Counted from the first letter of the stretch, positions 1 to 9,601 are shown. The stretch: DNA of 27,378 nt from Sphingomonadaceae bacterium (GCA_013821585.1 JACDGO010000001.1:1-27378), one strand, 5' to 3'. A program made the numbers and translations. The notes: generated from the letters alone by a model not told the origin.

Positions 1-54
1 CACTATCCGATCCGCCACCGCGTTCCTGTACGCCGCATCCGCCATGATGCTCAT
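1..54 (-). CDS. Possible 5' end of a gene running off the left edge
   Basis: On the minus strand an open frame starts at ATG 54 (or the in-frame ATG at 45) and stays open to the window edge for 18 codons, reading MSIMADAAYRNAVADRIV. The upstream bases have no clear Shine-Dalgarno sequence and the fragment is too short to recognise. It could be a real N-terminus or a chance frame. The 5' gap between it and the next gene (55-146) shows nothing else that I can name. Confidence 0.25.
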   Translation of the reverse strand, partial: MSIMADAAYRNAVADRIV

Positions 55-146
55 TCGCCGTCTAGCTCGTTACGCATGAGATTCGAAACGGACTCTTATA
101 GGAGGTCGCCGCGCGTGTTACGCCGCCAATACAGTGCGCACAAGCG

Positions 147-422
147 TCACTTGGTGCGCAGTTTCTCTTCGGCTTTTTCATCGAAGCCAGACGACGGCGC
201 AGGATCTGTCGAATGCACCGGCTGCGTCGATGACGGCGGGTCCGACGCGTCCATCGACTGATCGAGCCCGGCGTCGAGGCGCGCGTCGCTGTCCTCCGGA
301 TGGTCCTCGAGCCGCTTGTTGATGCTTTCGTCCTGCATCGCATGTTGGTTGGGATGCGTCGCGGGATTGCGCTCGGTCGAAACGGCCGCGGCGTCGGCTT
401 CCTGATCTTTCGTGTCGGTCAT
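147..422 (-). CDS. Small acidic hypothetical protein
   Basis: A 91-residue hydrophilic protein rich in Asp, Glu, Ser, Thr and Pro, with no membrane segment, cysteine or recognisable domain; it is probably disordered. Its ATG overlaps the TGA of the upstream transglutaminase-like gene in an ATGA junction (419-422), the usual sign of translational coupling. That overlap is the best argument that it is real, because overlapping frames here are otherwise shadows. I do not recognise a family. The coupling suggests co-expression with the transglutaminase-like protein, but no function can be assigned. Confidence 0.6.
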   Translation of the reverse strand: MTDTKDQEADAAAVSTERNPATHPNQHAMQDESINKRLEDHPEDSDARLDAGLDQSMDASDPPSSTQPVHSTDPAPSSGFDEKAEEKLRTK

Positions 423-1246
423 GACCGGCTCCTGTTCGATTCGTTCCTAGAACGACCGGCGGGCGCACGCTGTTCCCGCGTCACTGTCACGCGCTGCTCG
501 ACAAGTGTCGCCGCTCCGAACACCGTCATGAAGGCGATGTCGGTCGCGTCGCGCCCAACGCCTACGCGCACGACTTCCGCCGTCTTCGCCATCCCCGTCG
601 CGTCGATCAGGTGCCAGCTCCCCTCGAGCCACACCTCCACCAGCGCGTGAAAATCGGGGGGATCGACGCCGGGCGCATAGGCCGAGACGAGTCGCGCCGG
701 GATCGTCGCCGCGCGCGCGAGCGTCGCAAGCAGATGCGCATAGTCGCGGCACACGCCCGCGCGGCGCACGAAAGTGTCGGACGCGGTCGTCTCGCTCGTC
801 GAGGTGCCCGCCTCATAATCGAGATGGCGCGCGATCCAGTCGCGCATCGCCATCAACTTCGCGCCGCCGCGGATATCGGTGAACTCGCGCTCGACGAACG
901 CCTCGAAGCGGTCGCTTTCGCAGTAGCGGCTGGGTAGGAGATAGGCGATGACGAGCGCGGGCAGGTCGGCGGGCCGATCGGCGGTCAGCCGGCCGATCTT
1001 GACATCGGACCGTTCGACCTCGACGCTCGCGCGATATTCGACGCGAAACTGTCCGCTCCCCGCCGCCCAGGTGCGCTGGCCGATCGCCTCTTCGCCCGGC
1101 ACGGCGCGCAACGGCTCCGGCGAGGTCACGGTCAGCACCGAATCGAGAATGCGCTGATCGACCATTGCCGCCGCCTCGACCTGCAACAGCACGTCGCGCG
1201 CGCTGGGCAAGATATAGTCGAGCAGGACGTCGATATCGATCTTCAT
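419..1246 (-). CDS. Transglutaminase-like cysteine protease-fold protein
   Basis: A 275-residue protein of the bacterial transglutaminase-like superfamily. Visible catalytic triad: Cys166 in GVCRDYAH, His200 in DFHALVEVW and Asp215 in LIDATG, with the usual spacing. The N-terminal ~100 residues form the beta-rich region seen before the catalytic core in this family. There is no signal peptide or membrane segment, so it is probably cytoplasmic. Family members act as proteases or amide-bond enzymes, and the substrate cannot be read from sequence. The start has a modest purine-rich site (TAGGGAAAG) a few bases upstream. The gene is divergent from the MBL hydrolase and overlaps the following small acidic gene by four bases. 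Confidence 0.88.
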   Translation of the reverse strand: MKIDIDVLLDYILPSARDVLLQVEAAAMVDQRILDSVLTVTSPEPLRAVPGEEAIGQRTWAAGSGQFRVEYRASVEVERSDVKIGRLTADRPADLPALVIAYLLPSRYCESDRFEAFVEREFTDIRGGAKLMAMRDWIARHLDYEAGTSTSETTASDTFVRRAGVCRDYAHLLATLARAATIPARLVSAYAPGVDPPDFHALVEVWLEGSWHLIDATGMAKTAEVVRVGVGRDATDIAFMTVFGAATLVEQRVTVTREQRAPAGRSRNESNRSRS

Positions 1247-1327
1247 GGCTTTCCCTACCCGGCGAACCGCCGCGTGTCGCCGATGTTCCGCTGGGATTTT
1301 CGGGGCGAGGCTTTATGGGCGCGCCGG

Positions 1328-2473
1328 ATGAAACGGACGGCACGATGGATCGGGACGACGGCGCTGTTCGCGATCGTCGCGCTGTGCCTCGCGATCGTCG
1401 TCGTCCCGCATTTCCTCGATCGCGTCTATTATCGCGGCTCCGTGAGCGCGCACTTCGACGGCACGCGCTTCTTCAACCCCGATGGCGAGGACACGTTCGC
1501 GCCGGCGCCGGGCGGGAGCCGGGGCAGCTTTATCGTCCGCTATCTGCTGGGGACCGACGACCGCCCGCCTTGGCCCAAACATGTCGCCGTCACGCCGACA
1601 AAGCCCGCCGCGCGCATCGAGGGCGAACGCATGGTCGCGACATGGATCGGCCATGCGACGGTCCTCGTCCAGACGAACGGCCTCAATATTCTTACCGATC
1701 CGATCTACGCCGACAGCGCGGGGCCATTCGGCTTCGGGCCGAAGCGCGTCGCGGCGCCCGGCGTCGCGTTCAACGACCTGCCGAAGATCGATCTGATCCT
1801 CATTAGCCACGACCATTACGACCACATGGACCTGACGACGCTGCGAAGGCTCTGGAAGCGCGACCGGCCGCTGATCGTGACAAGCCTCGGCAACGACGCG
1901 GTGATGAAGGACATTCCTTCGGTTGCGCGCGACTGGGGCGGGCGCGTCACCCTGCGCCCCGGCATTGACGTTATCGTGACGCGCAATCACCATTGGGGCA
2001 GCCGCTGGTTCGCCGACCGCGACCGCGCATTGTGGTCTAGCTTCGTCGTGACGCTTCCCGGCGGAAACCTGTTCTTCGCCGGCGACACCGGCTTCGGCGA
2101 CGGGAAGTGGCCGGGCGAAGCGAGAGCCTACGGCCCGATCCGCCTCGCGCTGCTTCCGATCGGCGCGTTCCGCTTCGCGCCGGGACAGATGCAGGCGGGG
2201 AGCCACGTCGGCCCGGTCCAGTCGGCGGAGATTTCCGCGCGGCTCGGCGCGGCGCGCGCGATACCGATCCACTGGGGCACCTTCCGGCTGAGCTACGAGG
2301 CGTACGACACGCCGCCGAGGCTGCTCCGCGCCGTCACCGCCTGCCGCGCGATAACCGGCTTCGCGCCCGTCGCGATCGGCCGCCCTGTCGAAATTCCCGC
2401 CTACGCGCCGCCCGCGCCCGCCAGACCGCTCGATCCGCGCTGCATCGAACCGGCGGTCGGAACCTTGCGTTAG
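1328..2473 (+). CDS. Membrane-anchored MBL-fold hydrolase, NAPE-PLD-like
   Basis: A metallo-beta-lactamase-fold hydrolase of about 381 residues. The N-terminus is basic (MKRTARW) and followed by a hydrophobic stretch at about residues 7-25, which is a signal anchor or uncleaved signal. The zinc-binding motif HDHYDH lies near residue 161. Further ligand regions are NHHWGSRW, FAGDTGFGDG and IHWGTFRLS. The HHW...R and late HWGTF motifs resemble the N-acyl-phosphatidylethanolamine phospholipase D branch, whose members cut phosphodiesters in lipids; the actual substrate is unknown. I prefer ATG 1328 because it gives a clean signal-anchor start; the frame is open upstream to a GTG at 1274. Its stop overlaps that of the convergent VOC gene. 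Confidence 0.85.
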   Translation: MKRTARWIGTTALFAIVALCLAIVVVPHFLDRVYYRGSVSAHFDGTRFFNPDGEDTFAPAPGGSRGSFIVRYLLGTDDRPPWPKHVAVTPTKPAARIEGERMVATWIGHATVLVQTNGLNILTDPIYADSAGPFGFGPKRVAAPGVAFNDLPKIDLILISHDHYDHMDLTTLRRLWKRDRPLIVTSLGNDAVMKDIPSVARDWGGRVTLRPGIDVIVTRNHHWGSRWFADRDRALWSSFVVTLPGGNLFFAGDTGFGDGKWPGEARAYGPIRLALLPIGAFRFAPGQMQAGSHVGPVQSAEISARLGAARAIPIHWGTFRLSYEAYDTPPRLLRAVTACRAITGFAPVAIGRPVEIPAYAPPAPARPLDPRCIEPAVGTLR

Positions 2474-2868
2474 GCCGGCCCGATCCGGAACGCGCAGAGC
2501 TTGTTTCCATCGAGGTCGCGGAAATAGGCGCCGTAGAACGCCTGCGGCCCTTCGTCGCCGCGCACGCCCGGCGCGCCTTCGTCGCTGCCGCCCAATTCGA
2601 GCGCCTTTGCGTGGAGCGCATCGACCTTGGCGCGCTCGTCCATCGCGATCGCGAGCATGTTGCCGTTGCCCGCCGTCGCGCGCTCCTTGTTGTAGGGCGT
2701 CGTCACCGCGATGCCGGGCTTGTCGAAGCTCGTGCCCCACAAGGTGAAACCGCCCAAGTCGTCGCCGAACTCCATGATGCGCTTCGCGCCGACCGAGCCC
2801 AGGAGCGCGTCGTAGAACGCGCGCGCCTTCGCCATGTCGTTGCTGCCGAGTGTCGCGTAACCGATCAT
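2470..2868 (-). CDS. VOC (glyoxalase/bleomycin resistance) family protein
   Basis: A 132-residue single-unit vicinal-oxygen-chelate protein. It opens with the typical first beta-strand and helix (IGYATLGSNDMAKARAFYDALLG) and ends with the second-half signature AFYGAYFRDLDGNKLCAFR, where an Asp-Gly precedes the last strand. VOC proteins are cytosolic metal-dependent lyases, dioxygenases or drug-binding proteins, and the substrate cannot be deduced. A strong GGGAGGA site precedes ATG 2868. It starts 13 bases after the stop of the DUF3617 lipoprotein gene, so the two probably form a small operon. Confidence 0.88.
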   Translation of the reverse strand: MIGYATLGSNDMAKARAFYDALLGSVGAKRIMEFGDDLGGFTLWGTSFDKPGIAVTTPYNKERATAGNGNMLAIAMDERAKVDALHAKALELGGSDEGAPGVRGDEGPQAFYGAYFRDLDGNKLCAFRIGPA

Positions 2869-2881
2869 CTTGCCGTCCTCC

Positions 2882-3421
2882 CTAGCTCGCGCCCGCCGGG
2901 CATTCGCCGGTGCGCGCGCCCTTTGTATGCGCCTTCATCGTCATGCCGCCGCCGGGCATGTTCGGATTGTCCATCTTCATCTCGACGGTCATGTCATAGG
3001 CGGTCGGCGAATAGGTTCCCGCCATCGCCATGCGCATCGCGCCGCCCTGTTTCGGCTTGCAGACCATCGTCGCGTCGATTTTGCCGCCGCCCATGGTGAA
3101 GTTTTTGTAGCGGCAGTCGGCGCCCGGCGTCTCGCCGAAGCGCGGCTTCGCCGCCTCCTCGGGCGTGATGCAATAGCTGATCGTCTTCGACTGCGCCTTC
3201 TTCATCGCGTCGCCCATGATCCGCGCCATGTTCGGATCCTTGACGCCGGGCATGTCGAAGTTGAGCACGTCGGTCTGGTGCGACCATTGGCCGGGCTCGA
3301 TCTTCACCGCGCTACGCGCCTGCGCCGCGACCTCGGCAACCGAGGCGTTCTCGGCCTTGATCGTCGGCTGCGAATTGCATGCGACGAGCAGTAGCGGCGC
3401 TGCGAGATAAAGTCGGTTCAT
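2882..3421 (-). CDS. DUF3617 family lipoprotein
   Basis: A 179-residue protein starting at ATG 3421 behind a GGGGGAGG ribosome site. The N-terminus [15 protein letters not shown] is a lipoprotein signal peptide with Cys15 as the lipidated residue. The body matches the DUF3617 pattern: an early '[11 protein letters not shown]' strand (these proteins carry a conserved Pro-Gly-x-Trp), a central Tyr-Cys-Ile-Thr-Pro segment and two further cysteines (the DCRY and VCKP segments) plus a terminal GECP. The function of the family is not known; it is periplasmic or outer-membrane-attached. It is probably transcribed with the downstream VOC gene and is divergent from uvrB. The reading frame remains open for hundreds of codons upstream, but that part is a shadow of uvrB. 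Confidence 0.85.
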   Translation of the reverse strand: MNRLYLAAPLLLVACNSQPTIKAENASVAEVAAQARSAVKIEPGQWSHQTDVLNFDMPGVKDPNMARIMGDAMKKAQSKTISYCITPEEAAKPRFGETPGADCRYKNFTMGGGKIDATMVCKPKQGGAMRMAMAGTYSPTAYDMTVEMKMDNPNMPGGGMTMKAHTKGARTGECPAGAS

Positions 3422-3487
3422 GGCTGGCCTCCCCCGGCGACGCGATTGCGTTGCGTCCGATTGTCGGAACCACCATATCGAAGCCTC

Positions 3488-5683
3488 ATGGCAATTCAAA
3501 TCCGCACCTCGCTCGACGAACCCGAAACGAGCCAGAGCTTCGTTCCCCACCGCCCCGCACGCCCCGCCAAATCCGAAGGCGGCAAGACGTTCAAGCTTGT
3601 CGCCGATTATCAGGCGGCGGGCGACCAGCCTGCGGCGATCGAGGAGCTCGTCGCGACCGCGCGCGAGGGCGAGCGCAACCAGGTGCTGCTCGGCGTCACG
3701 GGATCGGGCAAGACCTTCACCATGGCGCGCGTCATCGAGGAATTGCAGCGCCCCGCACTGATCCTCGCGCCCAACAAGATTCTCGCCGCCCAGCTCTACG
3801 GTGAGTTCAAGAGCTTCTTTCCGGAGAATGCGGTCGAATATTTCGTCAGCTATTACGACTATTACCAGCCCGAGGCCTATGTCGCGCGGTCGGACACCTA
3901 CATCGAGAAGGAAAGCTCGGTAAACGAGGCGATCGACCGGATGCGCCATTCGGCCACGCGGTCGCTGCTCGAACGCGACGACGTGCTGATCGTCGCCTCG
4001 GTCTCGTGCCTCTACGGCATCGGCTCGGTCGAGACCTACTCGGCGATGATCTTCGACTTGAAGAAGGGCCAGAGTGCCGACCAGTCGGAGATCATCAGGA
4101 AGCTCGTCGCGCTGCAATACAAGCGCAACGACGCTGCGTTTCAGCGCGGCAATTTCCGCGTGCGCGGCGACAATCTCGAAATTTTCCCCTCGCATTACGA
4201 GGACAGCGCATGGCGCGTGAGCTTCTTCGGCGACGAGATCGAGGAGATCGTCGAGTTCGATCCGCTGACGGGGAAGAAGGCAGCGAGCCTCGACTATGTC
4301 CGCGTGTTCGCGAACAGCCACTACGTCACGCCCGGCCCGACGATGAAGCAGGCGATGGAGGCGATCAAGCACGAGCTCGCCGAACGCCTGAAGGAGCTGG
4401 TCGTGGAAGGGAAATTGCTCGAAGCGCAGCGGCTCGAGCAGCGCACCAATTTCGACCTCGAGATGATCGCCGCGACCGGGAGCTGCGCGGGGATCGAGAA
4501 TTACAGCCGCTTCCTTACTGGCCGTCTTCCGGGCGAGCCGCCGCCGACGCTGTTCGAATATCTTCCCGAAAACGCGCTGCTGTTCGTCGACGAAAGCCAT
4601 GTGACGATCGGCCAGGTCAACGGCATGTCGCGCGGCGATCATCGCCGAAAGCTCACGCTCGCCGAATACGGCTTCCGGCTTCCGTCCGCGATCGACAACC
4701 GCCCGCTGCGCTTCAACGAATGGGACGCGATGCGCCCGCAAACGGTGTGCGTCTCGGCGACGCCCGGACCTTGGGAGATGGAGCAGACCGGCGGCGTGTT
4801 TTCGGAGCAGGTGATCCGCCCGACCGGCCTGATCGACCCGCCGGTCGAGATCCGCCCGGTCGAGGATCAGGTCGACGACGTCATCGCCGAAATCCGCAAG
4901 GTGACGGCGCAAGGCTATCGCACGCTCGTCACCACGCTGACCAAGCGCATGGCCGAGGATTTGACCGAATATCTCCACGAGGCGGGGATCAACGTCCGTT
5001 ATATGCATTCGGACGTAGAGACGCTCGAACGCATCGAGCTGATCCGCGACCTCAGGCTCGGCGTCTACGACGTGCTGATCGGCATCAACCTGCTGCGCGA
5101 GGGATTGGACATTCCCGAATGCGGGCTCGTCGCGATTCTCGACGCCGACAAAGAGGGGTTCCTGCGCAGCGAGACCTCGCTGATCCAGACGATCGGCCGC
5201 GCCGCGCGCAACATCGACGGGCGCGTTATCCTCTACGCCGACCGCATCACGGGGAGCATGGAGCGCGCGATGCGCGAGACCGACCGGCGACGCGAAAAGC
5301 AGCTCGCCTACAACGCCGAGCACGGCATCACTGCGGCGTCGATCAAGCGCGACATCAGCGACGTGATCCAGCACCTATCGTCGCGCGACCAGGTCACGAT
5401 CGAGATCGACGAGGACCGCCCGCACATGGTCGGCCACAATCTGCGCGCCTACATCGAGGAGCTCGAAAGGAAGATGCGCAAGGCGGCGGGCGATCTCGAG
5501 TTCGAGGAGGCCGGGCGGCTGCGCGACGAAATCCGCTCGCTGGAAGCGGAGGAGCTGGGCCTGCCCGCGCCGCACGAGCAATCGAAGGCCCCGATCATGG
5601 GGCGCAGCAGTGAAGGCAAGCCGGGCACGCGCAAGACGCGATACGGGAAGGTGCAGCGGAAGTGGGGGAGCAAGAGTCGTTAA
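3488..5683 (+). CDS. uvrB: Excinuclease ABC subunit UvrB
   Basis: Damage-recognition helicase of nucleotide excision repair. It is loaded by UvrA, verifies the lesion and recruits UvrC for incision. With ATG 3488 the protein has 731 residues, within the range of alphaproteobacterial UvrB. Visible features: Walker A GVTGSGKT at residues 69-76; the beta-hairpin region [12 protein letters not shown] near 122-133 that clamps DNA; the DESH motif near 368; helicase motifs in the second half, ending with QTIGRAARN; and a C-terminal UVR domain near 657-687 that contacts UvrC. The frame is open to a TTG at 3446, but the ATG fits the family N-terminus better. The ribosome site is weak. No LexA-type box is seen upstream. 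Confidence 0.97.
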   Translation: MAIQIRTSLDEPETSQSFVPHRPARPAKSEGGKTFKLVADYQAAGDQPAAIEELVATAREGERNQVLLGVTGSGKTFTMARVIEELQRPALILAPNKILAAQLYGEFKSFFPENAVEYFVSYYDYYQPEAYVARSDTYIEKESSVNEAIDRMRHSATRSLLERDDVLIVASVSCLYGIGSVETYSAMIFDLKKGQSADQSEIIRKLVALQYKRNDAAFQRGNFRVRGDNLEIFPSHYEDSAWRVSFFGDEIEEIVEFDPLTGKKAASLDYVRVFANSHYVTPGPTMKQAMEAIKHELAERLKELVVEGKLLEAQRLEQRTNFDLEMIAATGSCAGIENYSRFLTGRLPGEPPPTLFEYLPENALLFVDESHVTIGQVNGMSRGDHRRKLTLAEYGFRLPSAIDNRPLRFNEWDAMRPQTVCVSATPGPWEMEQTGGVFSEQVIRPTGLIDPPVEIRPVEDQVDDVIAEIRKVTAQGYRTLVTTLTKRMAEDLTEYLHEAGINVRYMHSDVETLERIELIRDLRLGVYDVLIGINLLREGLDIPECGLVAILDADKEGFLRSETSLIQTIGRAARNIDGRVILYADRITGSMERAMRETDRRREKQLAYNAEHGITAASIKRDISDVIQHLSSRDQVTIEIDEDRPHMVGHNLRAYIEELERKMRKAAGDLEFEEAGRLRDEIRSLEAEELGLPAPHEQSKAPIMGRSSEGKPGTRKTRYGKVQRKWGSKSR

Positions 5684-5788
5684 CGCGCATGTCGCGCAAA
5701 TGACGATGCGAGCTAGCGTCGGTAAACCTTGATTCAAATGCGCGTCAGGATCGCGCAATAAGTCGAGAAGGACGCTGAGGGGCTCGCG

Positions 5789-6070
5789 ATGATCCGCACG
5801 TATAAAGACCCGCAAAACCGAGCGCATTTGGAACGGCCTCGTGAGCCGCAAGCTTCTACCTGATGTCCAGTCGCGCTCGCTCGCTAAGGCTCAGGCTGCT
5901 CAATCGGGCGAAGACGTCGAAGATCTTCGCAATCCGCCCGGCAGCCGCCTTCACGCCCTGAAGGACGACGTGCCGGGCAACATTCAATTTCCATCAACAA
6001 GCAATGGCCTATATGTTTCGTCTGGAAAGACGGTAACGCATATAACGTCGAGATCACCGACTACCACTAA
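5789..6070 (+). pseudogene. Frameshifted HigB-type toxin remnant
   Basis: Three pieces in two frames together read as a RelE/HigB mRNA interferase. MIRTYKD is in the frame of ATG 5789. RKTERIWNGLVSRKLLPDVQ through RLHALKDD is in the frame of 5841. GQHSISINKQW, then ICFVWKDGNAYNVEITDYH and TAA at 6068-6070, return to the first frame. The first break sits at the CCC run 5809-5811 (one extra C fits). The second is near 5972-5978 (one missing base fits). A GAGGGG ribosome site precedes ATG 5789. As written, the toxin cannot be made at full length. Toxin-before-antitoxin order is typical of higBA. Confidence 0.82.
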
Positions 6071-6362
6071 CGCCGAAAGGCTGCATAACAGCCATGCGGG
6101 TGAGCTGTTGTGGTCGGAGTTCATGGAACCGCTGAGGCTGCCGGTCGAGAGCCTGGCGTCACCTCTGGGCGTCGATTCCACGCGGCTTTCGGCGGTGATT
6201 GGAGGCGCACGTCAGATCGACGCCGATCTCGATCTGCGGCTCGGGCGCTATTTCGGCATGTCCGAAGGTTTTTTCCTAGGATTGCAGGCTGATTACGAAT
6301 TGCTCGAAGCGAAACGCGCAATGAATGGCGCGCTTGATCGCATACTGCCGCGCGCGGCTTGA
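6071..6362 (+). pseudogene. HigA-type antitoxin, start codon lost
   Basis: Directly after the toxin stop, the frame reads ERLHNSHAGELLWSEFMEPL and continues through an XRE-type helix-turn-helix region to GRYFGMSEGFFLGLQADYELLEAKR, the HigA/VapI family layout, ending in TGA 6362. No ATG or GTG stands where the family N-terminus begins. TAACGC followed by CGAAAGG looks like a junction from which ATGAC was deleted. The first in-frame usable starts are TTG 6108 and ATG 6123, which would drop the conserved N-terminus. A shortened DNA-binding protein could still be made. The open frame that extends upstream to GTG 5841 is a chance fusion with the middle of the broken toxin. Confidence 0.72.
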
Positions 6363-6436
6363 ACGCGATTTCAGAAAGGATGCATGCATGGTGACGCGGG
6401 TCGAGTAAACGCCGCTTGCGCTAGCTGTGGTATCGG

Positions 6437-6442
6437 CATAAT
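6437..6442 (+). promoter_or_regulatory. Possible -10 element for the RND permease gene
   Basis: CATAAT differs from the sigma70 -10 consensus by one base and lies 31 bases before ATG 6473. No convincing -35 is present at the proper distance, only a weak TTGCGC with a short spacer. Low confidence. Confidence 0.3.
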
Positions 6443-6472
6443 ACACCGTCGTCAGCGCAAAGGACGCCGGGG

Positions 6473-9400
6473 ATGAGCTTTCGCAACATATCGTCATGGG
6501 CGATCCGCAATCCGGTTGCGCCGATCGTGTTGTTCATCGCGCTGACGCTCGCCGGAATAGTCAGCTTCGCGCGGATGCAGGTCAATAACAACCCTGACGT
6601 CAGCTTCCCCGCCGCGCAGATCGTCGTCGTCCAGCCGGGCGCCGCGCCGACCGAGATGGAGACGCAAGTCACCCAACGGATCGAGGCGGCGATACGCGGG
6701 ATCAACGGCGTGGAATCGATGTCGTCGCGCATCGACGAGGGCAATTCGCAGACCTTCGTTCAGTTCGACATCGGCACGCCCGTCGATCGCGCGGTCAACG
6801 ACGTGCGCGACGCGGTGGCAAACATCAGAGGCGATCTTCCCGACGGCATCCTGGAGCCGCAGATCACGCGCATCGACGTCGATGGCGGGCCGATCGCCTA
6901 TTTCTCCGCCGAAGCGGTCGACATGACGCTCGAGCAACTGAGCTGGTTCGTCGACAACACCGTCGCCAAGCGGCTGCTTTCGGTGCCCGGCATGGCGAGC
7001 ATCCAGCGGTCAGGTGGCGTAAGCCGCGAGATCCGTGTGATCCTCGATCCTGCGCGCATGCAGGCGCAGGGCGTCACGGCGGCGCAGGTCAACCTGCAGC
7101 TGCGCTCGGTGAATATGAACGCCGCGGGCGGCCGCGCGGAGATCGCCGGTTCTGAACAGTCGGTGCGCGTGCTTGGCAACGCCGCGAGCGCGTTCGCGCT
7201 GAGCGAGACAATGATCGCGACCGGCGCCGGGCGCTCAGTCAAGCTTGGCGACATCGCCACCGTCCGCGACCTCTATGCCGAACAGCGCAACGTCGCGACG
7301 ATGAACGGGCGGCAGGTGCTGAGCTTCGCGATGGCGAAGTCGAAGGGGTCGTCCGACGTGACGGTTTACGACCAAGGCGTGGCGATGCTGCGCCAGCTCG
7401 AAAAGGAGAACCCGAAGGTCCATTTCACCCAGCTCTACACGTCGGTCGATTATACGCGCGATCAATATCGCTCGGCGATGGACGCGATGTGGGAAGGCGC
7501 GCTGCTCGCGGTGCTCGTGGTGTTTCTGTTCCTGCGCGACTGGCGCGCGACGGCGATCTCTGCGATCGCCATCCCGCTTTCGGCGATCCCTGCCTTCTGG
7601 TTCATGGATCTGATGGGCTTCACGCTCAACGGCATCAGCCTGCTCGCGCTGAGTCTCGTCGCGGGCGTGCTGGTCGATGATGCGATCGTCGAGATCGAGA
7701 ATATCGTCCGGCACATGCGCATGGGCAAGACCGCCTATCAGGCGGCGATCGACGCGGCCGACGAAATTGGGCTTGCCGTGCTGGCGACGACGATGGCGAT
7801 CGTCGCCGTCTTCTTGCCGGTGGGCCTGATGCCCGGATTCACCGGCCAGTTCTTCAAGCAATTCGGACTTACGATCGTCGCCGCCGTCCTCGTCAGCCTT
7901 GGCGTCGCGCGCCTCATCACGCCGATGATCGCCGCCTATTTCCTGAAGTCGCACGGCCACGCCCGACACGGCGATAACTGGGCGATGCATCGCTATCTGG
8001 CGACGCTCCGCTGGTCGCTTGCGCCCGGCCGCGCCCTCGCGCTCAAGGCACGCGGCGGCTGGCGGCGGTGGGTTGCGATCTTCACCGATCACCGCATGTG
8101 GGTGGTCGGAATCGGAGCGCTGATATTCGCGCTTACGATCGTCGCGTTCGGCACGCTCCAATTCGTTTTTCAGCCGACGATCAACACGGACTACAGCCAG
8201 GTTAAGGTGGAGATGGCCCCCGGAACGACGCTGGGCCAAACGCGCGCCGTCGTCGACAATGTCTCGGCGATGCTGCGGCGCGCGCCAGACGTCGCCAACG
8301 CGTTCGGCGACGTGCAGGTCGGCAGCGCGAGCATCTATATCACGCTCAAGAAGGTGCGCGCAGAGACGAGCGTCCAGTTCGAGCGTAACATGGCGCCGCG
8401 GCTGCGCGCCATTCCCGACGCGCGCGTGACCTTCCAGAGCCAGAGCGGCGGCCTTGGCCGCGATGTCACGCTGATGCTGGCCGGCAGCGATCCCGACCTC
8501 GTCTATCGCACCGCGACGAAGGTGGTCGAGGAAATGGGCAGGCTTCCGCAGCTGCGCGCACCGCGCATCGACGGCGACCTGCGCCGTCCCGAGATCCTCA
8601 TCAAGCCCCGACTTAATCTGGCTGCCGAGCTTGGCGTCACCACTGCGGCGCTCAGCCAGACGATCCGCATCGCCACGCAAGGAGATATCGATCAGAACGC
8701 GGCCAAATTCTCGCTGTCCGACCGGCAGATTCCGATCCGCGTAATGCTCGACGAGGGCGCGCGCGCCAGCCTTTCGACGATCCAGAATTTGCCGGTGCCG
8801 ACCGCGAACGGCGGATCGGTGCCGCTCAGGGTCGTCGCCGACGTGAGCTTCGGCGCGGGACCCGCCGTGGTTCGCCGCTATAACCAGAATCGCCGCCTGG
8901 CGATCGGCGCGGATTATGCGCCGGGCGTCGTCACCGCCTCGAAGGAGATCGACGCGCTGCCGACGATGAAGAACCTGCCGCAGGGTGTCGAGCGCGTCAG
9001 CTTCGGCGACGACAAGCTGCAGGCGGAGCTGGTCACCAACTTCATCGTCGCGGTCGTCTCAGGCATCCTGCTGGTGTTCGCGGTGCTGGTGCTGCTCTAC
9101 CGCCGGGTGCTGCCGCCATTCGTCAACATGGGGTCGCTGCTGCTCGCGCCCTTGGGCGGCGCGATCGCGCTGCACCTGACCGGCAACCCGGTTTCGCTGC
9201 CCGTCCTCATCGGCATGCTGATGCTTCTCGGAATCGTCGCCAAGAACTCGATCCTGCTCGTCGACTTCGCGCTCGAGGAAATGGGCAAGGGAATCGACAA
9301 GGTGACCGCGATCGTCGATGCCGGGCACAAGCGCGCGCAGCCGATCGTGATGACGACGATGGCGATGGTCGCCGGCATGCTGCCGATCGCGTTCAGCTTT

Positions 9401-9601
9401 TCCGGCGACGGAAGCTGGCGCGCGCCGATGGGCATCTTCGTGATCGGCGGCCTCGTCTTGTCGACGATGTTGACGCTCCTCATCGTCCCCGCGACCTTCA
9501 GCCTCGCGGTCGGCGTCGAGGCATGGATCGGCCCCAAGATCGGCCGGCGCCTGACGACCGGGGGGGCGAACGCCGCGCCGCCGCCGCTTCCGGCTGAATA
9601 G
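6473..9601 (+). CDS. RND-superfamily efflux permease (HAE-1-like)
   Basis: A 1042-residue inner-membrane proton-driven transporter with the internal duplication of AcrB/MexB-type pumps. There is one membrane helix near residues 14-34, a first large periplasmic loop, a cluster of helices, a helix near 545-565, a second periplasmic loop and a final helix cluster. Proton-relay residues are visible: adjacent Asp residues near 402-403 in VDDAIVEIEN (TM4) and Lys near 924 in GIVAKNSILLVDFA (TM10). These pumps normally work with a periplasmic adaptor and an outer-membrane channel. Neither is adjacent: upstream is a broken toxin-antitoxin module and downstream the convergent phosphate transporter. 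It may share an adaptor encoded elsewhere. The substrate is unknown. Confidence 0.93.
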   Translation: MSFRNISSWAIRNPVAPIVLFIALTLAGIVSFARMQVNNNPDVSFPAAQIVVVQPGAAPTEMETQVTQRIEAAIRGINGVESMSSRIDEGNSQTFVQFDIGTPVDRAVNDVRDAVANIRGDLPDGILEPQITRIDVDGGPIAYFSAEAVDMTLEQLSWFVDNTVAKRLLSVPGMASIQRSGGVSREIRVILDPARMQAQGVTAAQVNLQLRSVNMNAAGGRAEIAGSEQSVRVLGNAASAFALSETMIATGAGRSVKLGDIATVRDLYAEQRNVATMNGRQVLSFAMAKSKGSSDVTVYDQGVAMLRQLEKENPKVHFTQLYTSVDYTRDQYRSAMDAMWEGALLAVLVVFLFLRDWRATAISAIAIPLSAIPAFWFMDLMGFTLNGISLLALSLVAGVLVDDAIVEIENIVRHMRMGKTAYQAAIDAADEIGLAVLATTMAIVAVFLPVGLMPGFTGQFFKQFGLTIVAAVLVSLGVARLITPMIAAYFLKSHGHARHGDNWAMHRYLATLRWSLAPGRALALKARGGWRRWVAIFTDHRMWVVGIGALIFALTIVAFGTLQFVFQPTINTDYSQVKVEMAPGTTLGQTRAVVDNVSAMLRRAPDVANAFGDVQVGSASIYITLKKVRAETSVQFERNMAPRLRAIPDARVTFQSQSGGLGRDVTLMLAGSDPDLVYRTATKVVEEMGRLPQLRAPRIDGDLRRPEILIKPRLNLAAELGVTTAALSQTIRIATQGDIDQNAAKFSLSDRQIPIRVMLDEGARASLSTIQNLPVPTANGGSVPLRVVADVSFGAGPAVVRRYNQNRRLAIGADYAPGVVTASKEIDALPTMKNLPQGVERVSFGDDKLQAELVTNFIVAVVSGILLVFAVLVLLYRRVLPPFVNMGSLLLAPLGGAIALHLTGNPVSLPVLIGMLMLLGIVAKNSILLVDFALEEMGKGIDKVTAIVDAGHKRAQPIVMTTMAMVAGMLPIAFSFSGDGSWRAPMGIFVIGGLVLSTMLTLLIVPATFSLAVGVEAWIGPKIGRRLTTGGANAAPPPLPAE

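Noticed and set aside
3468..3484. Possible LexA (SOS) box upstream of uvrB
   Set aside because: GAAC and GAAG are 9 bases apart and the second half is mismatched; the alphaproteobacterial box is GAAC-N7-GAAC.
3422..5374. Very long minus-strand open frame opposite uvrB
   Set aside because: Arg/Asp-rich shadow of a GC-rich gene; only its last 179 codons, from ATG 3421 with a ribosome site, are a real DUF3617 gene.
5841..6362. A single 173-residue protein in one open frame
   Set aside because: It is the middle of a frameshifted HigB toxin joined by chance to the HigA antitoxin frame; family N-termini and the toxin's stop at 6070 show two genes.
7235..8680. 481-codon minus-strand frame opposite the RND gene
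   Set aside because: Charged low-complexity shadow; the RND protein is intact across it.
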